64,000 bases of DNA from positions 25,576 to 89,575 of the forward strand of contig CAJFTS010000039.1 of NCBI GenBank assembly GCA_904420015.1, written 5' to 3'. This DNA comes from an uncultured Clostridia bacterium (GTDB taxonomy: Bacteria; Bacillota; Clostridia; Oscillospirales; Acutalibacteraceae). Positions 43,613-51,795 of this stretch are shown here, in pieces; the stretch's first letter is position 1; every line of letters begins with the position of its first letter. Both the position numbers and the translations under genes were made by a program. The notes below the pieces were generated by a model, which searched no databases, was not told the origin of the DNA, and saw nothing but the letters and a program-made list of their open reading frames with translations.

Positions 43613-44536
43613 ATGGGACTGTTTTCCAAGATCGCCCAGGGCTTGAAAAAGACCCGGGACAATATGGCCCAGCAGATGGACAACCTCTTCAAATCCTTTA
43701 AAAAGGTGGACGAGGAGCTGTTTGAGGAGCTGGAGGAAATCTTGATTATGGCGGATGTGGGGATGCTTACCTCCGAACGCATCTGCGGGGAACTGCGCGA
43801 GCGGGTAAAGAAGGAAAAGGTCAGCGATTCCGAAGAGGTCAAACGCCTTTTGCGGGAGATCATCGCCGGGCTTTTGGAAGGGGACCAGACCCTTCACCTG
43901 AACAGCCGGCCTTCGGTCATTTTGGTGATCGGCGTCAATGGGGTGGGCAAGACCACCACCATCGGCAAGCTTGCCAACCAGCTGCGGGAAGAGGGCAAGA
44001 AGGTCATCCTGGCCGCGGGGGATACCTTCCGCGCGGCGGCAGGCGAGCAGCTGGAGATTTGGGCTAAGCGCAGCCAGACGGAAATGGTCCGCCACGCCGA
44101 AGGGGCGGACCCGGCGGCGGTGGTGTTCGACGCCATCGCCGCGGCCAAGGCCCGCCGTGCGGATGTGGTGATGGTGGATACGGCCGGACGGCTGCACAAT
44201 AAGAAGCACCTGATGGACGAGCTTGCCAAGATCAGCCGGGTCATCAAGCGGGAGCTTCCCGACGCGGACCAAGAGGTGCTGCTGGTGCTCGACGCCACCA
44301 CGGGCCAGAATGCGGTCAACCAGGCCAGGGAGTTTAAGAATGCGGCGGGGATTACCGGCATCGTGCTCACCAAACTTGACGGTACGGCCAAGGGCGGCGT
44401 GGTCATCTCCATTATGGAGGAGCTGCAGGTGCCGGTGAAGTACATCGGCGTGGGCGAGCAGATGGACGACCTGCAGCCCTTTGACGCGGCCTCCTTCGCC
44501 CAGGCGCTCTTTGAGGGAGCGGAGGCGGACGAATGA
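43613..44536 (+). CDS. ftsY: Signal recognition particle receptor FtsY
   Basis: 307 residues; the short form without the long acidic N-terminal region. The N-helix bundle is at 1-95, then GTPase motifs GVNGVGKTTTIGKLA (near 106), DTFRAAAGEQL, DTAGRL and TKLDGTAKGG, with the C-terminal YIGVGEQMDDLQPFD. It docks SRP-ribosome complexes at SecYEG. Its stop overlaps the next start by four bases. Confidence 0.96.
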   Translation: MGLFSKIAQGLKKTRDNMAQQMDNLFKSFKKVDEELFEELEEILIMADVGMLTSERICGELRERVKKEKVSDSEEVKRLLREIIAGLLEGDQTLHLNSRPSVILVIGVNGVGKTTTIGKLANQLREEGKKVILAAGDTFRAAAGEQLEIWAKRSQTEMVRHAEGADPAAVVFDAIAAAKARRADVVMVDTAGRLHNKKHLMDELAKISRVIKRELPDADQEVLLVLDATTGQNAVNQAREFKNAAGITGIVLTKLDGTAKGGVVISIMEELQVPVKYIGVGEQMDDLQPFDAASFAQALFEGAEADE

Positions 44537-45126
44537 GGCGTTTTGTGGTTGCTACCCAAAATCCCGGCAAGCTCGAGGAAATTGCCCGGCTTCTGCGCCC
44601 CATCGGGATTGAGCCGGTATCCCTGTCCCAGGCGAAGGTGGATTTCTCCGATGTCGAGGAGACCGGAAGCACCTTTATGGAAAACGCCCGCATCAAGGCA
44701 AGGGCGGCTTTCAAAAAGAGCGGCCTTCCCTCCATCGGGGACGATTCCGGGCTTGCGGTGGATGCGCTAAACGGCGCGCCGGGCATTTACTCGGCCCGGT
44801 ACGCGGGGGAAGGCGCTACCAATGAGATGCGCATTGCAAAGCTTTTGCGCAATCTTCAGGGGGTAGGGAAGGAGCGGCGAACAGCGCGGTTTGTCTGCGC
44901 GGTCTGCTGCATATTGGAGTCGGGTGAGGAGCTTTGCGTCGAGGGGACGTGCGAGGGAACCATCGCGTTTGAGCCGGTGGGAGCGGGCGGCTTCGGCTAC
45001 GACCCGATTTTCCTCATGGAGGATGGGCGCAGCTTCGCCCAGCTGACCGACGCGCAGAAGGATACCGTCAGCCATCGGGGCAGGGCGCTTAGACTATTGG
45101 AACAGGCGTTGCGCGAAAAGGCGTAA
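44533..45126 (+). CDS. rdgB: XTP/dITP diphosphatase (RdgB/HAM1 family)
   Basis: 197 residues. N-terminal ATQNPGKLEEIARLL, metal site GDDSGLAVDALNGAPGIYSARYAG (D70, D71), and C-terminal DPIFLMEDG and SHRGRAL, all hallmark motifs. It removes deaminated purine triphosphates (ITP, dITP, XTP). Overlaps ftsY by four bases. Confidence 0.95.
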   Translation: MRRFVVATQNPGKLEEIARLLRPIGIEPVSLSQAKVDFSDVEETGSTFMENARIKARAAFKKSGLPSIGDDSGLAVDALNGAPGIYSARYAGEGATNEMRIAKLLRNLQGVGKERRTARFVCAVCCILESGEELCVEGTCEGTIAFEPVGAGGFGYDPIFLMEDGRSFAQLTDAQKDTVSHRGRALRLLEQALREKA

Positions 45127-45155
45127 AGCAGGAATTTTAAGAACGGAGAAACGAT

Positions 45156-45446
45156 ATGCTCACAAGTAAGCAACGGGCCTATTTGCGGGGCCTTGCCAAT
45201 CAGATGGAGACGATTTTTCAGGTAGGGAAGGGCGGCGTCAACGACGCGCTCATCACCCAGCTCGACGACGCCCTGCGGGTGCGGGAGCTGATAAAGGTGC
45301 GGGTGCTGGAGACCTCGCCGGAATCGGTACGCCAGGTGGCCGACGCAGCGGCGGCAGGCACCAAGGCGGACGTAGTCCAGGTAATCGGCAGCCGGTTTGT
45401 GCTCTTTCGCAGAAACCAAAAGGAGCCAAAGATCGCGCTTGAGTAA
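45156..45446 (+). CDS. yhbY: YhbY-family CRM-domain RNA-binding protein
   Basis: 96 residues, a single CRM domain: LTSKQRAYLRGLANQMETIFQVGKGGV then ALRVRELIKVRVLE and GSRFVLFRRN. It associates with pre-50S ribosomes in bacteria. It heads the conserved yhbY-nadD-yqeK-rsfS cluster. Confidence 0.92.
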   Translation: MLTSKQRAYLRGLANQMETIFQVGKGGVNDALITQLDDALRVRELIKVRVLETSPESVRQVADAAAAGTKADVVQVIGSRFVLFRRNQKEPKIALE

Positions 45447-45483
45447 GCGCGGTACGGCTTAAAAACCCCGATGGGAGTGGCAG

Positions 45484-46095
45484 ATGTTGAAGAAAATCGG
45501 CATTTACGGGGGAACCTTCAACCCGGTGCATCTGGGCCATATCAGCCTGGCCAAGCGGTTTGCGAGGGCGCTGGGGCTTGACGTGGTGTTCCTGGTTCCC
45601 ACCGCGACCCCGCCCCACAAGATCCAGCCGGACTTGGCCGGCGGGGACGACCGGTACGCCATGTGTAAGCTGGCGGTAGAGGGAGAAGCGGAGCTGGACG
45701 TATCCGACATGGAGCTCATTCGGGGCGGCAAAAGCTATACGGTGGACACGCTTATGGAATTTCGCCGCCGTTACCCGGACAGCGCGCTGTATTTCATCAC
45801 CGGGTCGGATATGTTCCTGACGCTGGAAAAGTGGTACCGCTTTGGGGACATCGCCCATTTGGCGGTTCTGTGCGCCGCCCCCCGGGACGAGGATTCGGCG
45901 GAGGACCTCTATCGGTACGCCGACCGGCTGCGCGGCGTCTACGGGGCGCGCACGGCGGTGATTAATTTTCCGCTTCTGCCCATTTCCTCCACCCAGGTGC
46001 GCAAACGGGTCCGCGCCGGGCAGCCGGTCGGGGACCTGGTACCCGAGAGGGTGGCGCGGTATTTGCGGGAGCGGGGGCTATATACGAACGGTTAG
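45484..46095 (+). CDS. nadD: Nicotinate-nucleotide adenylyltransferase
   Basis: 203 residues. The nucleotidyltransferase motif GGTFNPVHLGH (9-19) and the C-terminal ISSTQVRKRV are intact, and FLVPTATPPHK is typical. It joins NaMN and ATP to make NaAD, the step between PncB and NadE, both also in this window. Ribosome site GGGAGTGGCAG. Confidence 0.95.
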   Translation: MLKKIGIYGGTFNPVHLGHISLAKRFARALGLDVVFLVPTATPPHKIQPDLAGGDDRYAMCKLAVEGEAELDVSDMELIRGGKSYTVDTLMEFRRRYPDSALYFITGSDMFLTLEKWYRFGDIAHLAVLCAAPRDEDSAEDLYRYADRLRGVYGARTAVINFPLLPISSTQVRKRVRAGQPVGDLVPERVARYLRERGLYTNG

Positions 46096-46187
46096 CCGCG
46101 TGCTTTCCGGCGTTTGCCGCGGCGGAGATGGCGGCCGGATGTGCACCGTAAGGCAATTCATTGCAAGCAAAAGGGAAGGGATGGAGT

Positions 46188-46772
46188 ATGGAGTACGAGG
46201 CGGTTTTGCGGGAAAAGCTAACGGAGAAACGGTATGTGCATTCCATCGAGGTGTCCAAGGCTGCGGTGCGGCTGGCCGAGCGGTACGGCGCCGATGTGGA
46301 AAAGGCACGGCTGGCGGGACTTCTGCACGACGTCATGAAGGATGTCGGCGGGGAGGCCCAGTTGCAAATCATCGAGAATTCTGGTACAATCCTAACAAAC
46401 GTGGAACGCTCGTCCCAGAAGCTGTGGCATGGAATCGCAGGCGCCATCTTCGTGCGGGACGTTCTGAAAATCGGCGACCCGGATATCTTCGACGCCATCC
46501 GCTACCATACCACCGGCCGGGCAGGGATGTCTTTGCTCGAACAGGTGGTGTTTGTGGCCGATTATACGTCGGACGACCGGGAGTATGAGGATGCCCGGGC
46601 GGTGCGGGAGATTGCCAAGGAAAGCCTTCGGAAGGCCATTGTGGCGGGGATTGCGTTTACCGTGACCGATCTCATCAGCCGCGGCCGCACGGTGGCGCCG
46701 GACACCATCGACGCCTATAATGAAAGCCTGCTCTTTTTGCAGGGCCAGGCGGAAAAGGAGAAACGCGAATGA
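46188..46772 (+). CDS. yqeK: YqeK-type HD-domain phosphohydrolase
   Basis: 194 residues from the ATG at 46188. HD motif H47-D48 in LAGLLHDVMKD, further metal ligands in WHGIAGA and RYHTTGRAGM, and FVADYTSDDR at about 126. YqeK proteins hydrolyse diadenosine tetraphosphate symmetrically. The stop overlaps rsfS by four bases. Confidence 0.92.
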   Translation: MEYEAVLREKLTEKRYVHSIEVSKAAVRLAERYGADVEKARLAGLLHDVMKDVGGEAQLQIIENSGTILTNVERSSQKLWHGIAGAIFVRDVLKIGDPDIFDAIRYHTTGRAGMSLLEQVVFVADYTSDDREYEDARAVREIAKESLRKAIVAGIAFTVTDLISRGRTVAPDTIDAYNESLLFLQGQAEKEKRE

Positions 46773-47149
46773 CGGCATTGGAACTGACCCAGGAAATCGC
46801 TTGCATTTTAGATAAAAAGAAGGCCAAGGACATCAAAGCCATCTATATCCGGGATCTGACGATTTTGGCGGATTATTTCGTCATCTGCACCGGTACCTCC
46901 ACCACCCAGGTCAAGGCGCTGGCGGACGAGGTGGAATATCAGCTGAAAACCAAATTTGACAGGATGCCCGCCCGTGTGGAGGGGTATCATTCCTCCTCCT
47001 GGATTTTGGCGGACTACGGCAATGTGGTCGTCCATTTCTTTTTGGAGGATACCCGTGATTTCTATTCGCTCGAACGGCTCTGGACCGACGGACAGCCGGT
47101 GGAGCCGGCGGAACTGTTTGCAAAGGTTGAGGAGGAAGAAACGAAATGA
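46769..47149 (+). CDS. rsfS: Ribosomal silencing factor RsfS
   Basis: 126 residues. Nucleotidyltransferase-like fold with [27 protein letters not shown] (two adjoining segments) and [28 protein letters not shown] near the end. It binds L14 of the 50S subunit and blocks subunit joining on starvation. Overlaps both neighbours by four bases. Confidence 0.95.
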   Translation: MTALELTQEIACILDKKKAKDIKAIYIRDLTILADYFVICTGTSTTQVKALADEVEYQLKTKFDRMPARVEGYHSSSWILADYGNVVVHFFLEDTRDFYSLERLWTDGQPVEPAELFAKVEEEETK

Positions 47150-49548
47150 AGTGCGACTTTTCTAAGATAGAAAAGAAGTGGCAGGACATCTGGGAGGAAA
47201 AGGGCGTTTTCCACGCGAAAAACGACTATAGCAAACCAAAGTTTTATGCGCTGGTGGAGTTTCCTTATCCCTCCGGGCAGGGGCTGCACGTAGGCCATCC
47301 CCGCAGCTATACGGCGCTGGATATCGTGGCCCGCAAAAAGCGGCTGGAGGGCTTTAACGTCCTCTATCCCATGGGGTGGGATGCCTTCGGCCTGCCGACG
47401 GAGAATTTCGCCATCAAAAACCACGTGCATCCGGAGATTGTGACCAAGAAGAATGTGGCCCGCTTTAAGCAGCAGCTGCAGTCCTTGGGCCTTTCCTTCG
47501 ACTGGAGCCGGGAGATCAATACCACCGATCCGTCTTACTACAAATGGACGCAGTGGATTTTCCTGCAGCTGTTTAAAAAGGGCCTTGCATATAAGAAGGA
47601 GATGGCGGTCAACTGGTGCACCTCCTGCAAATGCGTGCTGGCCAACGAAGAGGTGGTCGGCGGCGTTTGCGAGCGGTGCGGCGGCGAGGTCATCCACAAG
47701 ACCAAGAGCCAGTGGATGCTCAAGATTACCGCCTATGCCCAGCGGCTGCTGGACGATCTGGACCAGGTGGATTACATCGACCGGGTGAAAACCCAGCAGC
47801 GAAACTGGATCGGCCGTTCCACCGGTGCGGAGGTGGATTTCGCCACCACCGCCGGCGACAAGCTGCGGGTGTATACCACCCGGCCGGACACCCTGTTCGG
47901 CGCTACTTACATGGTCATTTCGCCCGAGCACCCGATTTTGGAAAAATGGGCGGGAAAGCTTCGAAACCTGGACGAAATCAAGGCTTACCAGGAAGAGGCC
48001 GCCCGTAAGTCGGACTTTGAGCGCACCGAGGTGGCCAAGGACAAGACCGGCGTGCGGCTCGACGGCGTTATGGCGGTAAATCCGGTCAACGGCAGGGAAA
48101 TCCCCATTTTTATTTCCGATTACGTTCTCATTTCCTACGGCACCGGCGCCATCATGGCGGTTCCGGCCCACGACACCCGGGACTGGGAATTTGCCAAGAA
48201 GTTTGACCTGCCCATCATCGAGGTGGTCAAGGGCGGCGACGTCCAGAAGGAAGCGTTTACCGACTGCGCCACCGGCGTGATGGTCAATTCCGGCATGCTC
48301 GACGGGCTGGCCGTGGAGGAAGCCAAGGAAAAGATCACCGCTTGGCTCAAGGAACAGGGCTTAGGGGAGCCGAAGGTCAACTTCAAGCTGCGCGACTGGG
48401 TGTTCGCCCGTCAGCGGTATTGGGGCGAGCCGATCCCGATTGTGATTTGCGACAAATGCGGCTACGTGCCGCTGCCGGAGGAGCAGCTTCCCTTGAAGCT
48501 GCCGGAGGTGGAGAGCTACGAGCCCACCGAAGATGGGGAATCTCCCCTGGCGGCGCTTACCGACTGGGTGGAGACCACCTGCCCCCACTGCGGCGGCAAG
48601 GCTAAGCGGGAGACCGACACCATGCCCCAGTGGGCGGGGTCGAGCTGGTATTTCCTGCGCTACTGCGATCCGCACAACGACAAGGAGCTGGCCAGCAAGG
48701 AGGCGCTCGACTACTGGATGCCGGTGGACTGGTACAACGGAGGCATGGAACATACCACCCTGCATCTGCTCTATTCGAGGTTCTGGCACAAATTCCTTTA
48801 CGACATCGGGGTGGTCCCCACCTGTGAGCCCTATGCCAAGCGGACCAGCCACGGCATGATTTTGGGGGAAAACGGGGAAAAGATGAGCAAATCCCGCGGC
48901 AACGTGGTCAACCCCGACGACATCGTTAAGGAGTACGGCGCGGACACCATGCGCATGTACGAAATGTTCATCGGTGACTTTGAAAAGGCCGCGCCCTGGT
49001 CGAGCAGCTCCATCCGCGGCTGCCGGCGCTTCTTGGACCGCATCTGGGATTTGCAGAAGAACGTCATGGACGGCTCCATCCGCCCTGAGCTGGAAAAGCC
49101 CTTCCATAAGACCATCCGCAAGGTTACCGAGGACATCGACAACCTGAAGTTCAATACCGCCATCGCCGCCATGATGGCCCTCATCAACGACATCGCGGCG
49201 GCCGGCGGGATTACGAAAGAGGAATACCGTATCCTGCTGCTGCTGTTGAATCCCTTTGCGCCCCACATTACCGAAGAGCTGTGGGAGATTCTGGGCTACG
49301 GCGGCATGGTGACCGACCAGCAGTGGCCGGAATATGACGAGGAAAAGTGCAGGGAAGACGAGATCGAGGTTGCCGTACAGATCAACGGCAAGGTGCGCGA
49401 CCGCATCACCATCCCCGCCGGCAGCGAGGCGGCCGACGCCATTGCAAACGCCAAGGCGTCGGAGAAAATCGTCCCCTTCCTTGACGGCAAGCAGATCGTC
49501 AAGGAAATCTACGTCAAAGGCAAGCTGGTCAACATTGTGGCAAAATAA
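47146..49548 (+). CDS. leuS: Leucyl-tRNA synthetase
   Basis: 800 residues, the bacterial length. Class I HIGH motif as HVGH at 48-51 ([16 protein letters not shown]), zinc-like CxxC pairs near 163-180, the CP1 editing domain ([35 protein letters not shown]), KMSKS at 579-583 and an anticodon-binding domain. It charges tRNA-Leu and edits misacylated products. It is translationally coupled to rsfS, a common clostridial order. No T-box leader is visible because the gene is internal to an operon. Confidence 0.97.
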   Translation: MKCDFSKIEKKWQDIWEEKGVFHAKNDYSKPKFYALVEFPYPSGQGLHVGHPRSYTALDIVARKKRLEGFNVLYPMGWDAFGLPTENFAIKNHVHPEIVTKKNVARFKQQLQSLGLSFDWSREINTTDPSYYKWTQWIFLQLFKKGLAYKKEMAVNWCTSCKCVLANEEVVGGVCERCGGEVIHKTKSQWMLKITAYAQRLLDDLDQVDYIDRVKTQQRNWIGRSTGAEVDFATTAGDKLRVYTTRPDTLFGATYMVISPEHPILEKWAGKLRNLDEIKAYQEEAARKSDFERTEVAKDKTGVRLDGVMAVNPVNGREIPIFISDYVLISYGTGAIMAVPAHDTRDWEFAKKFDLPIIEVVKGGDVQKEAFTDCATGVMVNSGMLDGLAVEEAKEKITAWLKEQGLGEPKVNFKLRDWVFARQRYWGEPIPIVICDKCGYVPLPEEQLPLKLPEVESYEPTEDGESPLAALTDWVETTCPHCGGKAKRETDTMPQWAGSSWYFLRYCDPHNDKELASKEALDYWMPVDWYNGGMEHTTLHLLYSRFWHKFLYDIGVVPTCEPYAKRTSHGMILGENGEKMSKSRGNVVNPDDIVKEYGADTMRMYEMFIGDFEKAAPWSSSSIRGCRRFLDRIWDLQKNVMDGSIRPELEKPFHKTIRKVTEDIDNLKFNTAIAAMMALINDIAAAGGITKEEYRILLLLLNPFAPHITEELWEILGYGGMVTDQQWPEYDEEKCREDEIEVAVQINGKVRDRITIPAGSEAADAIANAKASEKIVPFLDGKQIVKEIYVKGKLVNIVAK

Positions 49549-49566
49549 AGGCGTATCGCTTGAACA

Positions 49567-49590
49567 CGGGCGGCTGCCGGCAGCCGCCCG
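49567..49590. terminator. GC-rich palindrome between leuS and miaB
   Basis: A 24-base perfect palindrome (49567-49578 with 49579-49590). It is followed by CTTCCTTT rather than a clean T run, so termination may be partial. The remaining 215 bases to miaB hold no clear feature. Confidence 0.5.
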
Positions 49591-49805
49591 CTTCCTTTGG
49601 CCGCCGTGGAAGGCTTAGCAGAAGGGAAGGGGAGCCGTTTGACGGTGCCCCGGCCTCAAAGGGCGGAACGGAAAGGATGCGTTGTCCCCCTTTTGAAAGA
49701 AGGCACCCCGTGGATGAATCCGCCGCAGGCCGCGCCGAAACGGCGAAGCAAACGCGCGGGATGGCCGGATTAAAACCATTGCATGAAAATGGGAGGAACG
49801 AGCTT

Positions 49806-51233
49806 TTGTCCGAGAAACGCAGCAAGACGGTTCCCGCCGAGGAACTGGAGCGCCAAAAAGAATATGCAAAACAGGTCCGGGAGCTGATGCTTCTGCGCAC
49901 CCGCAACCCGGTTCCGCTGGCCCATGTCCACACCTACGGCTGCCAGGGCAACGTGGCGGACGGGGAACGGATCAAAGGAATGCTTGCCCAGATGGGATTT
50001 GAATTTACAGAGGACCCCCAGGAAGCGGATTTTATCCTGTACAATACCTGCGCCATCCGCGAGCATGCGGAGGATCGGGTGTTCGGCAACGTGGGGGCTT
50101 TAAAGCACATTAAGGAACGCCATCCGGCCACCATCTTAGGGCTGTGCGGCTGCATGATGCAGCAGCCCCAGGCGGCCGAACGCATCCGCAAAAGCTTTCC
50201 CTACGTCAGCCTGGTGTTCGGCACCCATGTGGTCCATCGGCTGCCGGAGCTTCTCTACCGGGTGCTTACCTGCGAACGGCGGGTGTTCGAGCGGCCGGAC
50301 GGGGACGGGGTGGTGGCGGAAGGGCTTCCGGTGCGGCGGGACGGCGTGTGGAAGGCATGGCTGCCCATCATGTACGGATGCAACAACTTCTGCTCCTACT
50401 GCATTGTCCCCTATGTGCGGGGACGGGAACGCAGCCGAACGGTGGACGCCATCCTGACGGAGGCGAAGGAGATCATTGCCGCCGGCTATAAGGAGATTAC
50501 CCTTCTGGGGCAAAACGTCAATTCCTACGGCAAGGACCTGCCGGAGCCGGTATCCTTTGCCCGGCTTTTAAAGAGTATCGACGCGCTGCCGGGGGACTTT
50601 AAAATCCGGTTTATGACCTCCCATCCCAAGGACGCCACCCGGGAGCTCATCGACGTCATTGCCGAGAGCCGGAAGATTTCCCATCACCTGCATCTGCCGG
50701 TTCAGTCGGGAAGCAACCGTATTCTCAAGGCCATGAACCGGCATTATACCCGTGAACAGTATTTGCAGCTGATCGACTATGCGAAAAAGCGGATCCCGGA
50801 TCTCTCTCTCACCTCCGACATTATCGTCGGTTTTCCGGGCGAGATGCGGGAGGACTTTGAAGAGACGCTTTCCCTCATCCAGGAGGTGCGTTACACCTCC
50901 TTGTTTACCTTTATCTTTTCCCCCAGGCAGGGTACCCCCGCAGCCGAAATGGAGGACCCCGTCCCGGCCAAAGTAAAGTCGGCCTGGTTCTCCGAGCTCT
51001 TACAGGTACAAGAGGGGATCGCCGCCCAGCGTTCAGCCGCGATGGTGGGGCAGGTGGTGGAGGTCCTGTGCGAGGAAATGGGAAAGGACGGCCTGCTTTC
51101 CGGGCGGACCGACGGCAACGTGATGATTGAGTTTTCCGGGAAGCCTGAGCTGATCGGGCATACGGTAAAGGTGAATGTGACCCGCGCGAGAAATTGGATT
51201 CTCGTAGGGGAAGCGGTCGCCGAAGCCGAATAA
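49806..51233 (+). CDS. miaB: tRNA-2-methylthio-N6-dimethylallyladenosine synthase MiaB
   Basis: 475 residues from a TTG at 49806, nine bases after GGGAGG. The frame is open further upstream to 49560, but that stretch is unlike the family and lacks a ribosome site. Order: UPF0004 domain with cluster cysteines C46, C82 and C116; radical SAM cluster C192-x3-C196-x2-C199 (GCNNFCSYC); C-terminal TRAM domain about 400-470. It adds the methylthio group to i6A37 of tRNA. The usual TxGCQMN motif here reads TYGCQGN, a small deviation. Confidence 0.93.
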   Translation: MSEKRSKTVPAEELERQKEYAKQVRELMLLRTRNPVPLAHVHTYGCQGNVADGERIKGMLAQMGFEFTEDPQEADFILYNTCAIREHAEDRVFGNVGALKHIKERHPATILGLCGCMMQQPQAAERIRKSFPYVSLVFGTHVVHRLPELLYRVLTCERRVFERPDGDGVVAEGLPVRRDGVWKAWLPIMYGCNNFCSYCIVPYVRGRERSRTVDAILTEAKEIIAAGYKEITLLGQNVNSYGKDLPEPVSFARLLKSIDALPGDFKIRFMTSHPKDATRELIDVIAESRKISHHLHLPVQSGSNRILKAMNRHYTREQYLQLIDYAKKRIPDLSLTSDIIVGFPGEMREDFEETLSLIQEVRYTSLFTFIFSPRQGTPAAEMEDPVPAKVKSAWFSELLQVQEGIAAQRSAAMVGQVVEVLCEEMGKDGLLSGRTDGNVMIEFSGKPELIGHTVKVNVTRARNWILVGEAVAEAE

Positions 51234-51253
51234 AATTTAGGAGGAACCAAGCG

Positions 51254-51658
51254 ATGGATATCTTAGAACAGACGAGAGCGCTGGGCCGCGCCATCCAGGA
51301 GGACGCGCGTTTCAAAGCCTTTATGGCGGCCAAGGAGGCCAACGACCAAGACGAGGAGCTGCAGCGGCTGATCGGCGAATTCAACCTCAAGCGCATCTCC
51401 ATCAATTCCGAGGCCAGCAAGGAAAAGCGGGATCAGGAGAAGCTGGACCGGCTCAATGCCGAGCTGCGCGCATGCTACGACACCGTTATGCAAAACGAGC
51501 ATATGGCGGCCTATAATGACGCGAAGCAGGCCATGGACGAGCTTTTGAATGAGATTAACACCATCATCACCGTCTCTGCAAACGGCGGCGATCCGGATAC
51601 CGCCCAGGCGTCATCCGGCTGTTCGGGCAGCTGCTCGGGCTGTTCGGGCTGCAACTAA
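51254..51658 (+). CDS. YlbF/YmcA family protein with cysteine-rich tail
   Basis: 134 residues from the ATG at 51254 behind GGAGGAA. The helical YlbF/YmcA core is at about 1-108 (LGRAIQEDARFKAFMAAKEAND; CYDTVMQNEHMAAYNDAKQAMDELL in two helices). The tail from about 120 is CSGSCSGCSGC, four Cys in eleven residues. In Bacillus, YlbF (RicF) with YmcA and YaaT forms an Fe-S-carrying complex that affects RNase Y cleavage, sporulation and biofilm. The tail here is a plausible metal or cluster ligand set, by inference. It lies between miaB and mutS. Confidence 0.82.
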   Translation: MDILEQTRALGRAIQEDARFKAFMAAKEANDQDEELQRLIGEFNLKRISINSEASKEKRDQEKLDRLNAELRACYDTVMQNEHMAAYNDAKQAMDELLNEINTIITVSANGGDPDTAQASSGCSGSCSGCSGCN

Positions 51659-51674
51659 GGCATTCAAATGGGAC

Positions 51675-51735
51675 GGGCAGGGAACGAAAAAGGCGGCGAA
51701 AATTGCCGAAGTTTCGTTCCCTGCCCTGCTTTTTT
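51675..51735 (+). terminator. Terminator before mutS
   Basis: A 15-bp perfect stem (51675-51689 with 51712-51726) around a 22-base loop that itself can pair, followed by six T. Confidence 0.85.
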
Positions 51736-51739
51736 GTGA

Positions 51740-51745
51740 TATAAT
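51740..51745 (+). promoter_or_regulatory. -10 box of a mutS promoter
   Basis: Perfect TATAAT; the -35 at the right distance is a weak TTCCCT (51717-51722) that lies inside the terminator arm. Confidence 0.45.
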
Positions 51746-51795
51746 AAAGCTTCCATGAGATTTTGCACCAGTTGCAGTAGAAGAGGTGATTGCGC

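Noticed and set aside
47062..48171. 369-codon minus-strand frame opposite leuS
   Set aside because: Produced by codon bias of the GC-rich leuS gene; no ribosome site and no domain.
49560..49805. 82-codon N-terminal extension of miaB
   Set aside because: No ribosome site, begins next to a terminator-like palindrome, and the composition is low-complexity; the TTG at 49806 has an ideal site.
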